Below, in pieces: positions 42,763 to 51,483 of a DNA stretch of 64,000 nt. Position 1 is the stretch's first letter, and the number at the start of each line of letters is the position of its first letter. The notes beneath the pieces are model-generated. The model made no database searches, was not told the origin of the DNA, and saw only the letters and a program-made list of their open reading frames with translations. This DNA comes from CALLVY01 sp937899855. GTDB taxonomy: Bacteria; Bacteroidota; Bacteroidia; Chitinophagales; Saprospiraceae. The translations under genes were made by a program, and so were the position numbers. The stretch lies in assembly GCA_039820405.1 (NCBI GenBank), contig JBCBQC010000001.1, positions 248,001-312,000 of the forward strand, written 5' to 3'.

Positions 42763-44693
42763 CCGCGACCGATTTTACCTTCTCGCTCCCGCAAGATACC
42801 CTCTTCAAGGAGGTACTGGACGACGCGCAGGACCCGCTCCCGCTGGGCGGGAGTAAATTGCGCCATCAAGTCTTTCAATGGCCGGGCCTCGGTAGCCAGG
42901 AGCGCGAGGAGACGGGCGCGAAGGTCGGCAAATTCCGACTCGGTAGCCGTGCTTTGGTTGCGGCCCAGGCAGACGTCGCAAATTCCGCAAAGCGGAGCCT
43001 CCACTTCTCCAAAATAGGCCAACAATTGTTGTTGACGGCAGTGGTTCCGCTCGGCGTAGGCGACCGCTCGGTCGATGCGCTGGCGGTGACGCGCTTGCAG
43101 GGTGCGGTAACGCTCCTGGTCGATGGTGAGGTTCTGCGCGGCTACGCGTTCGCGGATAAAGATCAACTGTGGTTTGTCTTTCTGAGGACGGTAGCGGATG
43201 ATGCCTTCCTGGTGCAATTGCTGGAAAGCCCGGCGCAGCTTGGCATCGGGAACCTTTAGGAACCTGGCGAGCTGTTTTTCCGAGATTTTGACGAAGTCGC
43301 GGAAGGCGCCCTGGTAGGTGCGTAAGATGGTCTTGAGCAAGCGATCGAATTGGCGATGCCGCAGTAGGAAATCGTAGAGCTTTTCCTTGGTGACCAATAC
43401 CTTGAGGCTGGAAGGTACAAAGACCGCCTCGGTGAGTACGATCCAACCTTCGCTCTGCAGGACTTTGAGGGCCGAAAAAGTTTCCAGGGTGGGCAACTGA
43501 TAGGTCCGGGCAAAATCGACCAGTTCGAAGTCAAAAGCCGCGCCTTCCCCCGCCCCCACCGCCACCTGAAAGTAAGCTCCCAGGGCTTGGTACACGCGCC
43601 GCAGGACCTCCATGGATGGAAAGGCCAGCTCCCAATTGCGGTAGAGGTTTTCCCGATCCCCCTCCTGATACAGGAGCACCGCGTAGGCCTTTTCCCCATC
43701 ACGTCCGGCCCGGCCCGCCTCCTGAAAATAGGCCTCCAGGCTGTCCGGCAAATCGAGGTGAACCACCACCCGGACATCCGCCTTATCGATGCCCATACCA
43801 AAGGCGTTGGTGGCCACCACAATCCGGGTTTGCCCCCCAATCCACGCCTCCTGTACAGCGGCCCGCGTTTCCAGGGAGAGTCCCGCGTGGTAAGCCGCCG
43901 CCCCGATGCCCTTGCGCTGCAGCAGCCGGGCCAGCTCTACGGTCCGCCGCCGACTGCGTACGTACACCACCCCGGCTCCCGCTACCTTTTGGAGAATATC
44001 GAGTAGTTTGTCGGCCTTCACCGCTTCTTGGAGCACGACGTAGGCCAGATTATCGCGGGCAAAACTCTTTTGTAGTACCCGGGGCGTTGCGAAGTCCAGC
44101 TTTTCCTGGATATCCGTCACCACTTCGGGGGTCGCCGTAGCCGTCACCGCCAGGACGGGAGTCTGGGGCAGGTATTCGCGAATTTCCTGAATCTCGAGGT
44201 AGGCGGGACGAAAATCGTAGCCCCATTGGGAAATACAGTGGGCCTCATCGACCGCGAGGAGGTTGACCGTCATGCGTTTGATGCGTTCGCGGGCCAGCTC
44301 GGTACGCAGCCGCTCGGGAGAGAGGTAAAGCAATTTGACCTTGCCGTAAACGCAGTTGTCAAAGATGCGGTCCATGTCTTTGTAGTGCATCCCCGAGTAG
44401 ATGGCCTCGGCGGCGATTCCCCGTTGCTGGAGGTGATAAACTTGGTCCTTCATCAGGGCGATCAGGGGCGACACCACAATGCAAATGCCTTCCCGACACA
44501 GGGCTGGCACTTGGTAGCAAATCGACTTTCCCCCACCGGTGGGCAGCAGGGCCAGGGTATCCGCTCCCGCCAGTACCGAATCGATGATGTCGGCTTGTAG
44601 GGGACGAAAATCGGCGTAGCCCCAGTACTGCTGGAGGACGTTGAGTGCAGTTTGTCGATTTGGCGTCAAGGCTGGTGGAGGTTTGCTGATCAA
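42759..44693 (-). CDS. recQ: ATP-dependent DNA helicase RecQ
   Basis: About 644 residues with the superfamily 2 motifs: YWGYADFRPLQADII (motif 0), LLPTGGGKSICYQVPAL (I), VSPLIALMKDQV (Ia), DEAHCISQWGYDFRPAYL (II), AVTATATPEV (III), VYVRSRRRTVEL (IV) and ATNAFGMGIDKADVRVVVH (V), then EAGRAGRDG (VI). A zinc-binding set follows in NHCRQQQLLAYF..CGICDVC (four Cys, about residue 585). There is no HRDC domain. It unwinds recombination and replication intermediates. No ATG occurs in the 5' part of the frame, so the start is a TTG at 44693, 44669 or 44747. It overlaps the next gene by 4 bases. Confidence 0.9.
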   Translation of the reverse strand: MISKPPPALTPNRQTALNVLQQYWGYADFRPLQADIIDSVLAGADTLALLPTGGGKSICYQVPALCREGICIVVSPLIALMKDQVYHLQQRGIAAEAIYSGMHYKDMDRIFDNCVYGKVKLLYLSPERLRTELARERIKRMTVNLLAVDEAHCISQWGYDFRPAYLEIQEIREYLPQTPVLAVTATATPEVVTDIQEKLDFATPRVLQKSFARDNLAYVVLQEAVKADKLLDILQKVAGAGVVYVRSRRRTVELARLLQRKGIGAAAYHAGLSLETRAAVQEAWIGGQTRIVVATNAFGMGIDKADVRVVVHLDLPDSLEAYFQEAGRAGRDGEKAYAVLLYQEGDRENLYRNWELAFPSMEVLRRVYQALGAYFQVAVGAGEGAAFDFELVDFARTYQLPTLETFSALKVLQSEGWIVLTEAVFVPSSLKVLVTKEKLYDFLLRHRQFDRLLKTILRTYQGAFRDFVKISEKQLARFLKVPDAKLRRAFQQLHQEGIIRYRPQKDKPQLIFIRERVAAQNLTIDQERYRTLQARHRQRIDRAVAYAERNHCRQQQLLAYFGEVEAPLCGICDVCLGRNQSTATESEFADLRARLLALLATEARPLKDLMAQFTPAQRERVLRVVQYLLEEGILREREGKIGRG

Positions 44694-44807
44694 AGAAAGC
44701 CTTTTTCCCCCTAAAAAAAGAAAGCGTCCGCCGCAAAATGCCGCCAACGCCTTCGATAAGGTTTGTAGTATTATCTAATTCACCAAATTGTTAGAGTTAG
44801 TGTGGGG

Positions 44808-45632
44808 CTAGAAAATGCCCCGGTATTCGCTCGTCGTGGGCGAGTAGCCAAAGAGGTTGAAGGAAAAGGTAAGTCCGGTAAAGAAATACCAATCCTGGAA
44901 CTCGGGATTGCCCCGGGGGCCACCCTCCTTGCGGCTGGCACGACGGGGATCTCCCCGGTAGGAGAAGGCCGCTGCCGTGGGGTTGACCTCGGCCAGCGCA
45001 ACGATGTCCGGGTAGGTGTTCCCCACGTCATCGAGGTAGTCGGTAAAGGTTTTGCGCGCGCCCAGCTCAATGCCGATGTTGACAAAGTCGTTGGCAAAAA
45101 GCTTCATGCCCACTCCGAAAGGAATGGCAAATTCGCGGAGCTGGTAGGGCTGGCGATCGGGGTATTGGGGCAAGCCCTGCCCTTCGGTACCGAGGGGTTG
45201 TAGGTCCACCCAGCCCTCATCACCGTAGGCCTGTGGATTGAACGTAAAGGTAGATACGCCCCCGAACAGGTAAATCGCGATCTTGTCGGAATAGTCCCAG
45301 CGCTGAGGCATGAGATTAAACTCCCCCTGTAGGCCAATTTCGTGGATATCGGATTGGAAGTGCAGGTTGCGGTGGGCGTGGGTCGAGGAGTTTTCGTCCT
45401 TGGCCGAAATGCGTCCTTTATAATAGTGTAGCTTGGCGGAAAAGCGGTAGGAAAAGTTGTAACGGGTAAAGAAGCCGTAGGCCATATTGCCCTCCTTGAG
45501 CTCAAGGGTTTGGTGTTGGAGGTCACCACTGTAAAAAGAAATTCCGGTGAAGGCTCCTACTTCGAGGTACTGGCCTTGGGCGATGGGGAGTAGAAAAAAA
45601 GGTAGACTAGCGAGCAGTAACAGTTTTCTCAT
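44808..45632 (-). CDS. DUF6089 family outer-membrane barrel protein
   Basis: A 274-residue exported protein with signal peptide (1-20, ending IAQG). It has an OMP-like strand pattern with the family signatures YLEVGAFTGISFYSGDL, NLHFQSDIHEIGLQGEFNL, IAIYLFGGVSTFTFNP, LQPLGTEGQGLPQYPDRQPYQLREFAIPFGVGMK and TFTDYLDDVGNTY. The function is unknown; it may form a small outer-membrane barrel, and some relatives lie near gliding or cell-surface genes. The next gene upstream on the same strand (start 46776) is a paralogue, 274 bases away, so this is a duplicated pair. Confidence 0.8.
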   Translation of the reverse strand: MRKLLLLASLPFFLLPIAQGQYLEVGAFTGISFYSGDLQHQTLELKEGNMAYGFFTRYNFSYRFSAKLHYYKGRISAKDENSSTHAHRNLHFQSDIHEIGLQGEFNLMPQRWDYSDKIAIYLFGGVSTFTFNPQAYGDEGWVDLQPLGTEGQGLPQYPDRQPYQLREFAIPFGVGMKLFANDFVNIGIELGARKTFTDYLDDVGNTYPDIVALAEVNPTAAAFSYRGDPRRASRKEGGPRGNPEFQDWYFFTGLTFSFNLFGYSPTTSEYRGIF

Positions 45633-45833
45633 GGGAAAGTGGTTTATGTATTTAACTGGTCCTAAATTTCGGGGGGAGTCGTATGGAGGGGAGGTATTAT
45701 TTCAAAGCTTCGTGATAGGGTATTTCAAATAGTGGTCCAAAAAGTAGATCGCGTCGCCCGACTGTCACATTTTTTGGTATCCGGGAAAAAGGCATTTATC
45801 CACCACTGCGGATGAGGGAATTATACATCAAAC

Positions 45834-45869
45834 AAAAGTGCCAGACAATTGAGATTGCCTGGCACTTTT
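45834..45869 (-). terminator. Intrinsic terminator after the second DUF6089 gene
   Basis: AAAAGTGCCAG (45834-45844) pairs perfectly with CTGGCACTTTT (45859-45869). A T run exists on both strands. It lies about 40 bases past the stop of the 45907-46776 gene. Confidence 0.75.
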
Positions 45870-45906
45870 TGGCCTCGAACGGACCAGCGATTGACCGCGA
45901 CTGGGT

Positions 45907-46776
45907 TTAGAAGTTGGTCGGACAGCCTTTTTTACCGCGTCGGCTTCGGCCCCGACTACCCACCAGGCCATTATCGAGGAAGTTGTAGGAAATCGTGATG
46001 CCGGCGGTGGCGTACCAATCATCGACGACACTGCTATTGGTGGATCCTCCCCGGGCGTTCCCAAATTCTTTGGGCTCGCCGGTGCGGTTGGCCAAGGCCA
46101 GGGCGATCTCGCCCCGCGATTCGAGGATGTCGGCATCGTCGACGTAGGTGCGGGAGACGTCGTCCAAATAGTCGGTAAAGGTACGGCGCAGCCCCGCCTC
46201 GACGCCGATGTTCCACTGATCGTTGATGGCAAACTTGAGTCCGCCCCCGATCGGGATGGCCAGCTCGGTGAGCCGGTAGGGCTGGCGGTCGGGATACTGG
46301 GACAGGCCCTGGCCCTCGGTACCGAGGGGCTGGAGTTCGTAGGTATCGCCGTCCAATTCGGCGGTGGGATTAAAGACGAAAGCCGCAACACCAAAGAAAA
46401 TGTAGGGCGAAAAGGTTTCGGAAAGGGCGTAGGGCTGGTAGCCTAGGATGTTAAATTCACCGATGAGGTTGAACTCGAGAATGGTCGATTTGAAGCTCAA
46501 GTTGCGTCTTTGCCGGTTGGCGTCGATGGACTGGGCATCATCGCCCGAAACGGAGCTGTAGTTGATCCCAAAGCGGCCCGCGAAGAGGCGGTGGGGATTG
46601 TAGCGGACAAAGGCGCCAAAAGCGGCGTGACTGGGACCGACGCTGTACCAGTTTTTGGAGGGAGACAAATCGCCCTGGTAGTTGGAAACGCCCCCGAGAA
46701 TACCGACTTCCCAGCCCTGGGAGTAGGCCAGGGAACCAAGCAAAAGGCTGACAGCAACGAGCAGTATCTTTTTCAT
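45907..46776 (-). CDS. DUF6089 family outer-membrane barrel protein (paralogue)
   Basis: A 289-residue protein with signal peptide (about 1-19) and the same signatures as its neighbour: WEVGILGGVSNYQGDL, NLSFKSTILEFNLIGEFNI, YIFFGVAAFVFNP, LQPLGTEGQGLSQYPDRQPYRLTELAIPIGGGLK and RRTFTDYLDDVSRTY. It ends in a short Arg/Lys-rich tail (GSRGRSRRGKKGC) not shared with the other copy. It is separately transcribed, with its own -7 element and a terminator at its 3' end. The function is unknown. Confidence 0.8.
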   Translation of the reverse strand: MKKILLVAVSLLLGSLAYSQGWEVGILGGVSNYQGDLSPSKNWYSVGPSHAAFGAFVRYNPHRLFAGRFGINYSSVSGDDAQSIDANRQRRNLSFKSTILEFNLIGEFNILGYQPYALSETFSPYIFFGVAAFVFNPTAELDGDTYELQPLGTEGQGLSQYPDRQPYRLTELAIPIGGGLKFAINDQWNIGVEAGLRRTFTDYLDDVSRTYVDDADILESRGEIALALANRTGEPKEFGNARGGSTNSSVVDDWYATAGITISYNFLDNGLVGSRGRSRRGKKGCPTNF

Positions 46777-46848
46777 ATAGGTGAATTTTAAAAGGAAATT
46801 AGGTGAACTACGAGGGCTCTAACGACTGAACCACCGCAATAATTATCA

Positions 46849-46856
46849 CAAAAATA
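46849..46856 (-). promoter_or_regulatory. -7 element of the second DUF6089 gene
   Basis: TATTTTTG on the minus strand, 73 bases before the start codon. No -33 element at normal distance. Confidence 0.4.
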
Positions 46857-47054
46857 GTAATAATCCACCTTTAGCGCTCAGATTTACCAAAATCAACTTC
46901 TTTACAAACCGCCCCTGGTCACCCCCAAAGCAAAATTGGTCTAAATTAGCGGTTCAAATACCAATTCAAAGCCGCCAAATCGTTATTATTATCACAATTT
47001 TGAATTAATTTCACCGCCGCAAATCTAATTGCGTTTTCTTAAACCATCACGAAT

Positions 47055-48692
47055 ATGAAAATCAAATGCTTACTGCCAATGCTCTTTATCGGTTTTGGCG
47101 TCACCCTAACCGCGCAGGATACCTCGCCGGAGAATTGGTTTAACCTCGACCCCAAGACGGATAACGTACCCGGCGTTAGCACCGAAAAAATGTACCAAGA
47201 ACTACTCGGTGGACGCGAGTCCGAAACGGTCATCGTCGCCGTCATCGATTCCGGCGTCGATCCCGACCACGAAGACCTCAAGGATGTCATGTGGGTCAAC
47301 GAAGACGAGATCCCCGGTAATGGCATCGATGACGATAATAACGGTTACATCGACGATATCCATGGCTGGAACTTTATCGGTGGCAAAGATGGCAAGAACA
47401 TCAACCACGAATCCCTGGAAATCACGCGTTTGGTAGCCAAGTACCAGAAAATCTACGATGGCGTCGACGCCAATTCCCTCTCCAAAAAGCAACGGGTGGA
47501 GTACGATGCGTACCAGACCATGAAGGAGGAAATCGAAGAGAAGAAAAACAGCGTCATGGGACAGGCCGCCGGCGTCATGCAGTTTGCCGAAGGCATCAAA
47601 ATGCTGACCGAACACTTCGGAAAGTCCCCCAGCCTCGCCGAACTCAAAGCGCTGGATGGCGACGAAACCCTCAAGACCGTTGGCCAACAAGTGGCCGGTA
47701 TCCTCGAAGGCCAGGGCGTGACTTTTGACGAACTCAAGGAGAACATCGAAGGTGCCAAGAGCTACTTCGACGGTCAGCTCAACTATTACTATAATGTGGA
47801 CTTTGATCCCCGCGCCGAAGTCGTCGGCGACAACTACGACGACCCCTACGAGCGCGACTACGGCAACAACGACATCCAGGGCCCCGATGCGGGTCACGGA
47901 ACCCACGTTGCGGGCATCATCGCCGCCGCCCGCGGCAACGATGTGGGCATCATGGGCGTGGCGGACAACGTACGAATCATGTCAGTACGCGCCGTACCCG
48001 ATGGTGACGAACGCGACAAGGACGTCGCCAACGCTATCATCTACGCCGTCGATAATGGCGCCTCCATCATCAACATGAGCTTTGGTAAGAGCTACGTGTG
48101 GAACAAAAAAGTGGTCGATCAGGCCGTCAAGTACGCCATGAAGAATGACGTCCTCCTCGTTCACGCCGCCGGTAACGACGGTAAGAACACCGACGTGGCC
48201 AATAATTTCCCCCACGATGCTTTTGCCAAGCGCGGCTTGTTTGGTCCCAAAATGGCCAGCAACTGGATCGAAGTGGGTGCCCTGACCTACCGCGGTGGCG
48301 CCGATGCCCCGGCCGGTTTCTCCAACTACGGCAAAGACAACGTCGACGTCTTCGCTCCCGGTTACCAAATCCTGTCGACCACCCCCGACCAGGGTTACGA
48401 CAAGTACAGCGGAACGAGTATGGCCGCCCCGGTAACGGCTGGCGTTGCCGCCGTCCTGCGCTCTTACTTCCCCGAACTGACCGCCGAGCAGGTCAAGGAA
48501 ATCATCGAGGGATCCATCATCCCCCAAACCCAAAAAGTCAAACAACCCGGTAGTGGTGACCTGGTTCCCTTCTCCGACCTGTGTAAGACCGGAGGCGTAG
48601 TCAACAGCTACCAGGCGGTCCAAAAGGCCAAAAAGACCAAGGGTAAGAAGAAAATCAAAAAGAAGAAGAAGGCGAAAGTGGCCGTACCCTAG
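47055..48692 (+). CDS. Exported subtilisin-like (S8) serine protease
   Basis: A 545-residue protein with signal peptide (about 1-20). The catalytic triad is Asp65 (VAVIDSGVD), His281 (GHGTHVAG) and Ser455 (SGTSMAAPVTAG), with the oxyanion region VHAAGNDG near residue 370. The gap between Asp and His is about 215 residues, far longer than in subtilisin. It is filled by a calcium-loop-like DDDNNGYIDDIHGWNF and a long helical insertion (about 110-250). The C-terminus after the domain is short and ends in a Lys-rich tail (KKTKGKKKIKKKKKAK). There is no T9SS domain, so it is probably periplasmic. A long two-strand hairpin follows the gene. Confidence 0.88.
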   Translation: MKIKCLLPMLFIGFGVTLTAQDTSPENWFNLDPKTDNVPGVSTEKMYQELLGGRESETVIVAVIDSGVDPDHEDLKDVMWVNEDEIPGNGIDDDNNGYIDDIHGWNFIGGKDGKNINHESLEITRLVAKYQKIYDGVDANSLSKKQRVEYDAYQTMKEEIEEKKNSVMGQAAGVMQFAEGIKMLTEHFGKSPSLAELKALDGDETLKTVGQQVAGILEGQGVTFDELKENIEGAKSYFDGQLNYYYNVDFDPRAEVVGDNYDDPYERDYGNNDIQGPDAGHGTHVAGIIAAARGNDVGIMGVADNVRIMSVRAVPDGDERDKDVANAIIYAVDNGASIINMSFGKSYVWNKKVVDQAVKYAMKNDVLLVHAAGNDGKNTDVANNFPHDAFAKRGLFGPKMASNWIEVGALTYRGGADAPAGFSNYGKDNVDVFAPGYQILSTTPDQGYDKYSGTSMAAPVTAGVAAVLRSYFPELTAEQVKEIIEGSIIPQTQKVKQPGSGDLVPFSDLCKTGGVVNSYQAVQKAKKTKGKKKIKKKKKAKVAVP

Positions 48693-48710
48693 TGGTCCGC
48701 TAGCAATCGC

Positions 48711-48757
48711 AAATCACCAAGCCGGGAGAGTCGACCACTCTTCCGGCTTGGTGGTTT
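48711..48757. terminator. Strong bidirectional terminator hairpin
   Basis: A stem of up to 21 bp (48711-48731 with 48737-48757, two G-T wobbles) and a 5-base loop, between the convergent protease and DUF721 genes. The T tracts are short (GTTT and ATTT). Confidence 0.65.
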
Positions 48758-48774
48758 ATGGAAAGCTGCGGAAA

Positions 48775-49065
48775 CTAGCGAATGACGACTTCACGGAGAA
48801 ACTCCTCCCCCAGTTCCTCGTTGAGGAGGTGGCGAATCTTCTCCCGTCCCAGGTTGAGCTCCTGGCGCAGGGGGGCCGAGTTGAGGTGGATGTAGAGGGT
48901 TTGCTGACGCAAACTGAGATCGGTGGTGTAGCCGCTGATGGTGGGGCCCATGAGGCGGGGCCAAGCGCGGCGCAACTGGGTGAGCTTGAGCTTGCCCCGT
49001 AGTTGCCGCTGGGCGGTCAGGGCCTGGAGGACCTCTTTCAGACTTTGGTCATTGTGCTTTTTCAT
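48775..49065 (-). CDS. DUF721 domain protein (DciA-like)
   Basis: A 96-residue protein matching the DUF721/DciA core: QSLKEVLQALTAQRQLRGKLKLTQLRRAWPRLMGPTISGYTTDLSLRQQTLYIHLNSAPLRQELNLGREKIRHLLNEEL. In other bacteria DciA loads the replicative helicase DnaB. In Bacteroidota this small protein often sits beside recF, as here, where its start overlaps the recF end by 17 bases. A replication role is plausible but not shown for this lineage. It is cytoplasmic. Confidence 0.78.
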   Translation of the reverse strand: MKKHNDQSLKEVLQALTAQRQLRGKLKLTQLRRAWPRLMGPTISGYTTDLSLRQQTLYIHLNSAPLRQELNLGREKIRHLLNEELGEEFLREVVIR

Positions 49066-50173
49066 CCGGTGCGGCGTCGATGATTTGGCCCTGGGCTACC
49101 CTAAATTTTCGGTAGTCCACGGTAAATTGGTTTAGAATAGAAGCCAAGCGGTGTTCGTCGGTGTCGGTGATAAAGACCTGTCCAAATTCCTGCTCGATCA
49201 GCAGTTCAATCAGCTGACGTACCCGGCTGGGATCCAATTTATCAAAAATATCGTCGAGAAGTAAGAGGGGCGACTCCTTTTTTTCACCACGGAGGATGGC
49301 GTACTGGGCCAGTTTGAGGGCCAGGACGAAGGATTTGAGCTGGCCCTGGGAGGCATACTTTTTGAGGGGATACTCCCCAATTTGAAAAAGCAGGTCATCC
49401 CGGTGGATGCCGACGGTGGTCCGTTGCAAAATACGGTCCTTTTCCCGGGCGGCCACCAGCAGGTCCGCCAGATTCGACTCGCTCAGGGCACTGCGGTAGG
49501 TACAGCTCACCTGTTCCTGACCTCCCGAAATGGCGGCGTAATGTGCTTGTAGGGCCGGTACGAGTTGGGTTTGGAAGGCGGCTCGTTGCTGATGCAGGTA
49601 GGTGGCTGGGGCCAGCAATTGCTCATCGTAGGTAGCCAAAAGGGCCGCGTCAAAACGCCGTTCGGCCCCCATTTGTTTGAGCGCCGCGTTGCGCTGTTTG
49701 AGTAGGCGGTTGTACTGCACCAGATCACGCAGGTAGCGGGGATCCAACTGGGAGAGGGTGTTGTTCAGAAAACGCCGGCGGTCCTCGCTGCCCTCGGTGG
49801 CCAGCCGGGTATCGTCCGGGACGATCATGACGACGGGCAGCAGGCCGATGTGGTCGATCAGTTTGGGATAGGCCACGTCGTTGCACTCGATGACCTTGCG
49901 CTTGCGGGCCTGTACCTTGGCTACGATGCGGTAGCGTTTCTGATTTTTGTAGAAATGGCCTTCGAGGCGGAAAAAGGCTTCGCCGTGGAGGGTCAGGTGG
50001 GCGTCGCTGAGGCTTTGTTGGCTCTTGCACATGCACAGGTAGTAGATGGCGTCGAGCAAATTGGTCTTACCCATCCCGTTTTTTCCCACGAAGCAATTGA
50101 TTCGGGGAGCCAGTTGGAGACCTTGGCTGGTGTAGTTCTTGAATTGAGTGAGTTTTAGCGTCAGTAAGCGCAA
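49049..50173 (-). CDS. recF: DNA replication and repair protein RecF
   Basis: About 374 residues, of the SMC-like ABC ATPase type. Walker A is in CFVGKNGMGKTNLLDAIYYL (about residues 27-46). The RecF-typical VVMIVPDDTRLATEGSEDRRRFLNNTLSQLDPRYL lies in the middle. The signature region is KKYASQGQLKSFVLALKLAQ and Walker B is PLLLLDDIFDKLD, followed by QVFITDTDEHRL. RecF guides RecA to gaps. The TTG at 50173 gives the normal N-terminus (MRLLTLKLTQFKNY). An earlier TTG at 50188 lies inside the promoter-like -7 sequence, so it should not be the start. No ATG is available. Confidence 0.9.
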   Translation of the reverse strand: MRLLTLKLTQFKNYTSQGLQLAPRINCFVGKNGMGKTNLLDAIYYLCMCKSQQSLSDAHLTLHGEAFFRLEGHFYKNQKRYRIVAKVQARKRKVIECNDVAYPKLIDHIGLLPVVMIVPDDTRLATEGSEDRRRFLNNTLSQLDPRYLRDLVQYNRLLKQRNAALKQMGAERRFDAALLATYDEQLLAPATYLHQQRAAFQTQLVPALQAHYAAISGGQEQVSCTYRSALSESNLADLLVAAREKDRILQRTTVGIHRDDLLFQIGEYPLKKYASQGQLKSFVLALKLAQYAILRGEKKESPLLLLDDIFDKLDPSRVRQLIELLIEQEFGQVFITDTDEHRLASILNQFTVDYRKFRVAQGQIIDAAPDEKAQ

Positions 50174-50185
50174 GCGTTTTTTTTG

Positions 50186-50193
50186 CAAATATA
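50186..50193 (-). promoter_or_regulatory. -7 element of recF
   Basis: TATATTTG on the minus strand, 12 bases before the preferred recF start. It implies a very short or absent leader. No -33 was found. Confidence 0.45.
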
Positions 50194-50227
50194 GAAAGTG
50201 GGGCGTGGTTTAACTCGAAAATAGCCG

Positions 50228-50248
50228 TATCTTTGGGTGATAAATTTG
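50228..50248 (+). promoter_or_regulatory. Two overlapping -7 elements of pdhA
   Basis: TATCTTTG (50228-50235) and TAAATTTG (50241-50248) both match TAnnTTTG in the region divergent from recF, leaving a leader of about 75-95 bases. No clear -33 elements. Confidence 0.4.
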
Positions 50249-50333
50249 GCACTTGTACCACCACCGTAGTACTACTCCGCCTCGGTGGTACAAAATCGCC
50301 CCACATTCGTTCACCCATAAAGTATTGATCGCC

Positions 50334-51359
50334 GTGGTACAGAACACCAAAAGCAAGGGCAAACGCTCCAAAAAGCCTACCTACACCAAGGAGACCTACC
50401 TCGAATGGTACGAGATGATGTTGCGGATTCGCCGTTTCGAAGAGCGGACTTTAATGATGTACGGACAGCAGAAAATCCGTGGATTTTGTCACGTCTACAT
50501 CGGTCAGGAAGCCATTGCGGCGGGTATGATCTCAGCGATCCGGCCCGCCGATGCCGTGGTGACGGCCTATCGCCAACACGGCATTGGGCTAGCGCGGGGC
50601 ATCAACGCCAACGAAGCCATGGCCGAGCTCTACGGCAAAGCCACCGGCGTGGTAAGGGGCAAGGGGGGATCGATGCACTTCTTTTCCCGCGAAAAACGCT
50701 TTTTCGGGGGCAACGGCATCGTGGGTGCGCAAATTCCGATCGGAACGGGCATCGCCTTTGCCGAAAAGTACAAGGGGACGGACAACATCTGCGTGACCAT
50801 GTTTGGCGATGGCGCCGCCCGGCAGGGCGCCCTCTTCGAAGCGTTCAACATGGCCATGACCTGGACCCTACCCGTACTGTACATCTGTGAAAACAATGGC
50901 TACGCCATGGGTACCTCGGTCGATCGGACCAGTAATGTGACCGACATCTACAAGATCGGATCGGCCTTCGATATGCCCAGCGAGGCCGTCGATGGCATGA
51001 GCCCCGAATCGGTACACGAAGCCCTGGAGCGGGCCTCGGAGCACGTGCGTTCCGGCAAGGGCCCCTACTTCCTCGAAATCAAGACCTACCGCTACAAAGG
51101 CCACTCCGTCTCCGACCCCGCCAAGTACCGGACCAAAGACGAACTGGAGGAATACAAGGGCATGGACCCCGTCAAGACGACGGAGAAGAAGATCATCGAC
51201 GGCAAAATTGCCACCGCCGAAGAGATCAAAGCCATCAAAGACAAAATCAAAGTAGAGATCGACGAGGCCATCAAATTTGCCGAATCCTCTCCTTATCCCG
51301 ATCCGGCGGACCTTTTTGACAATAACTACGTACAAAAGGACTACCCCTTCCTCCAGTAA
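50334..51359 (+). CDS. pdhA: Pyruvate dehydrogenase E1 component, alpha subunit
   Basis: About 341 residues. The family opening LEWYEMMLRIRRFEERTLMMYGQQKIRGFCHVYIGQEAIAAG is followed by AYRQHGIGLARGI and GKGGSMHFFSREKRFFGGNGIVGAQIPIGTGIAFA. The thiamine diphosphate motif runs from GDGAARQGALFEAFNMA to ENNGYAMGT, and the phosphorylation-loop-like YRYKGHSVSDPAKYRT comes next. E1 decarboxylates pyruvate and feeds acetyl-CoA production. No beta subunit or E2 gene is next to it, which is common in Bacteroidota. The start is non-ATG: GTG at 50334 or TTG at 50325. Confidence 0.93.
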   Translation: MVQNTKSKGKRSKKPTYTKETYLEWYEMMLRIRRFEERTLMMYGQQKIRGFCHVYIGQEAIAAGMISAIRPADAVVTAYRQHGIGLARGINANEAMAELYGKATGVVRGKGGSMHFFSREKRFFGGNGIVGAQIPIGTGIAFAEKYKGTDNICVTMFGDGAARQGALFEAFNMAMTWTLPVLYICENNGYAMGTSVDRTSNVTDIYKIGSAFDMPSEAVDGMSPESVHEALERASEHVRSGKGPYFLEIKTYRYKGHSVSDPAKYRTKDELEEYKGMDPVKTTEKKIIDGKIATAEEIKAIKDKIKVEIDEAIKFAESSPYPDPADLFDNNYVQKDYPFLQ

Positions 51360-51428
51360 TTCTGACACCAATTGGTGCGGAGTTGGGGCCGCGAGGTAAA
51401 AAATCGAGCGGGAAATGGATAAATTGTC

Positions 51429-51436
51429 TATTTTTG
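51429..51436 (+). promoter_or_regulatory. -7 element of the TPR protein gene
   Basis: TATTTTTG, 48 bases before the ATG at 51484. No -33 element at the expected distance. Confidence 0.4.
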
Positions 51437-51483
51437 CGTCGATTTTTTAGAATTTGACCACCACAATCCAAGAACTAACCGCA

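Noticed and set aside
46995..47002. CAATTTTG as a promoter element for the protease gene
   Set aside because: The first base differs from TAnnTTTG, and no -33 element is present at the proper spacing.
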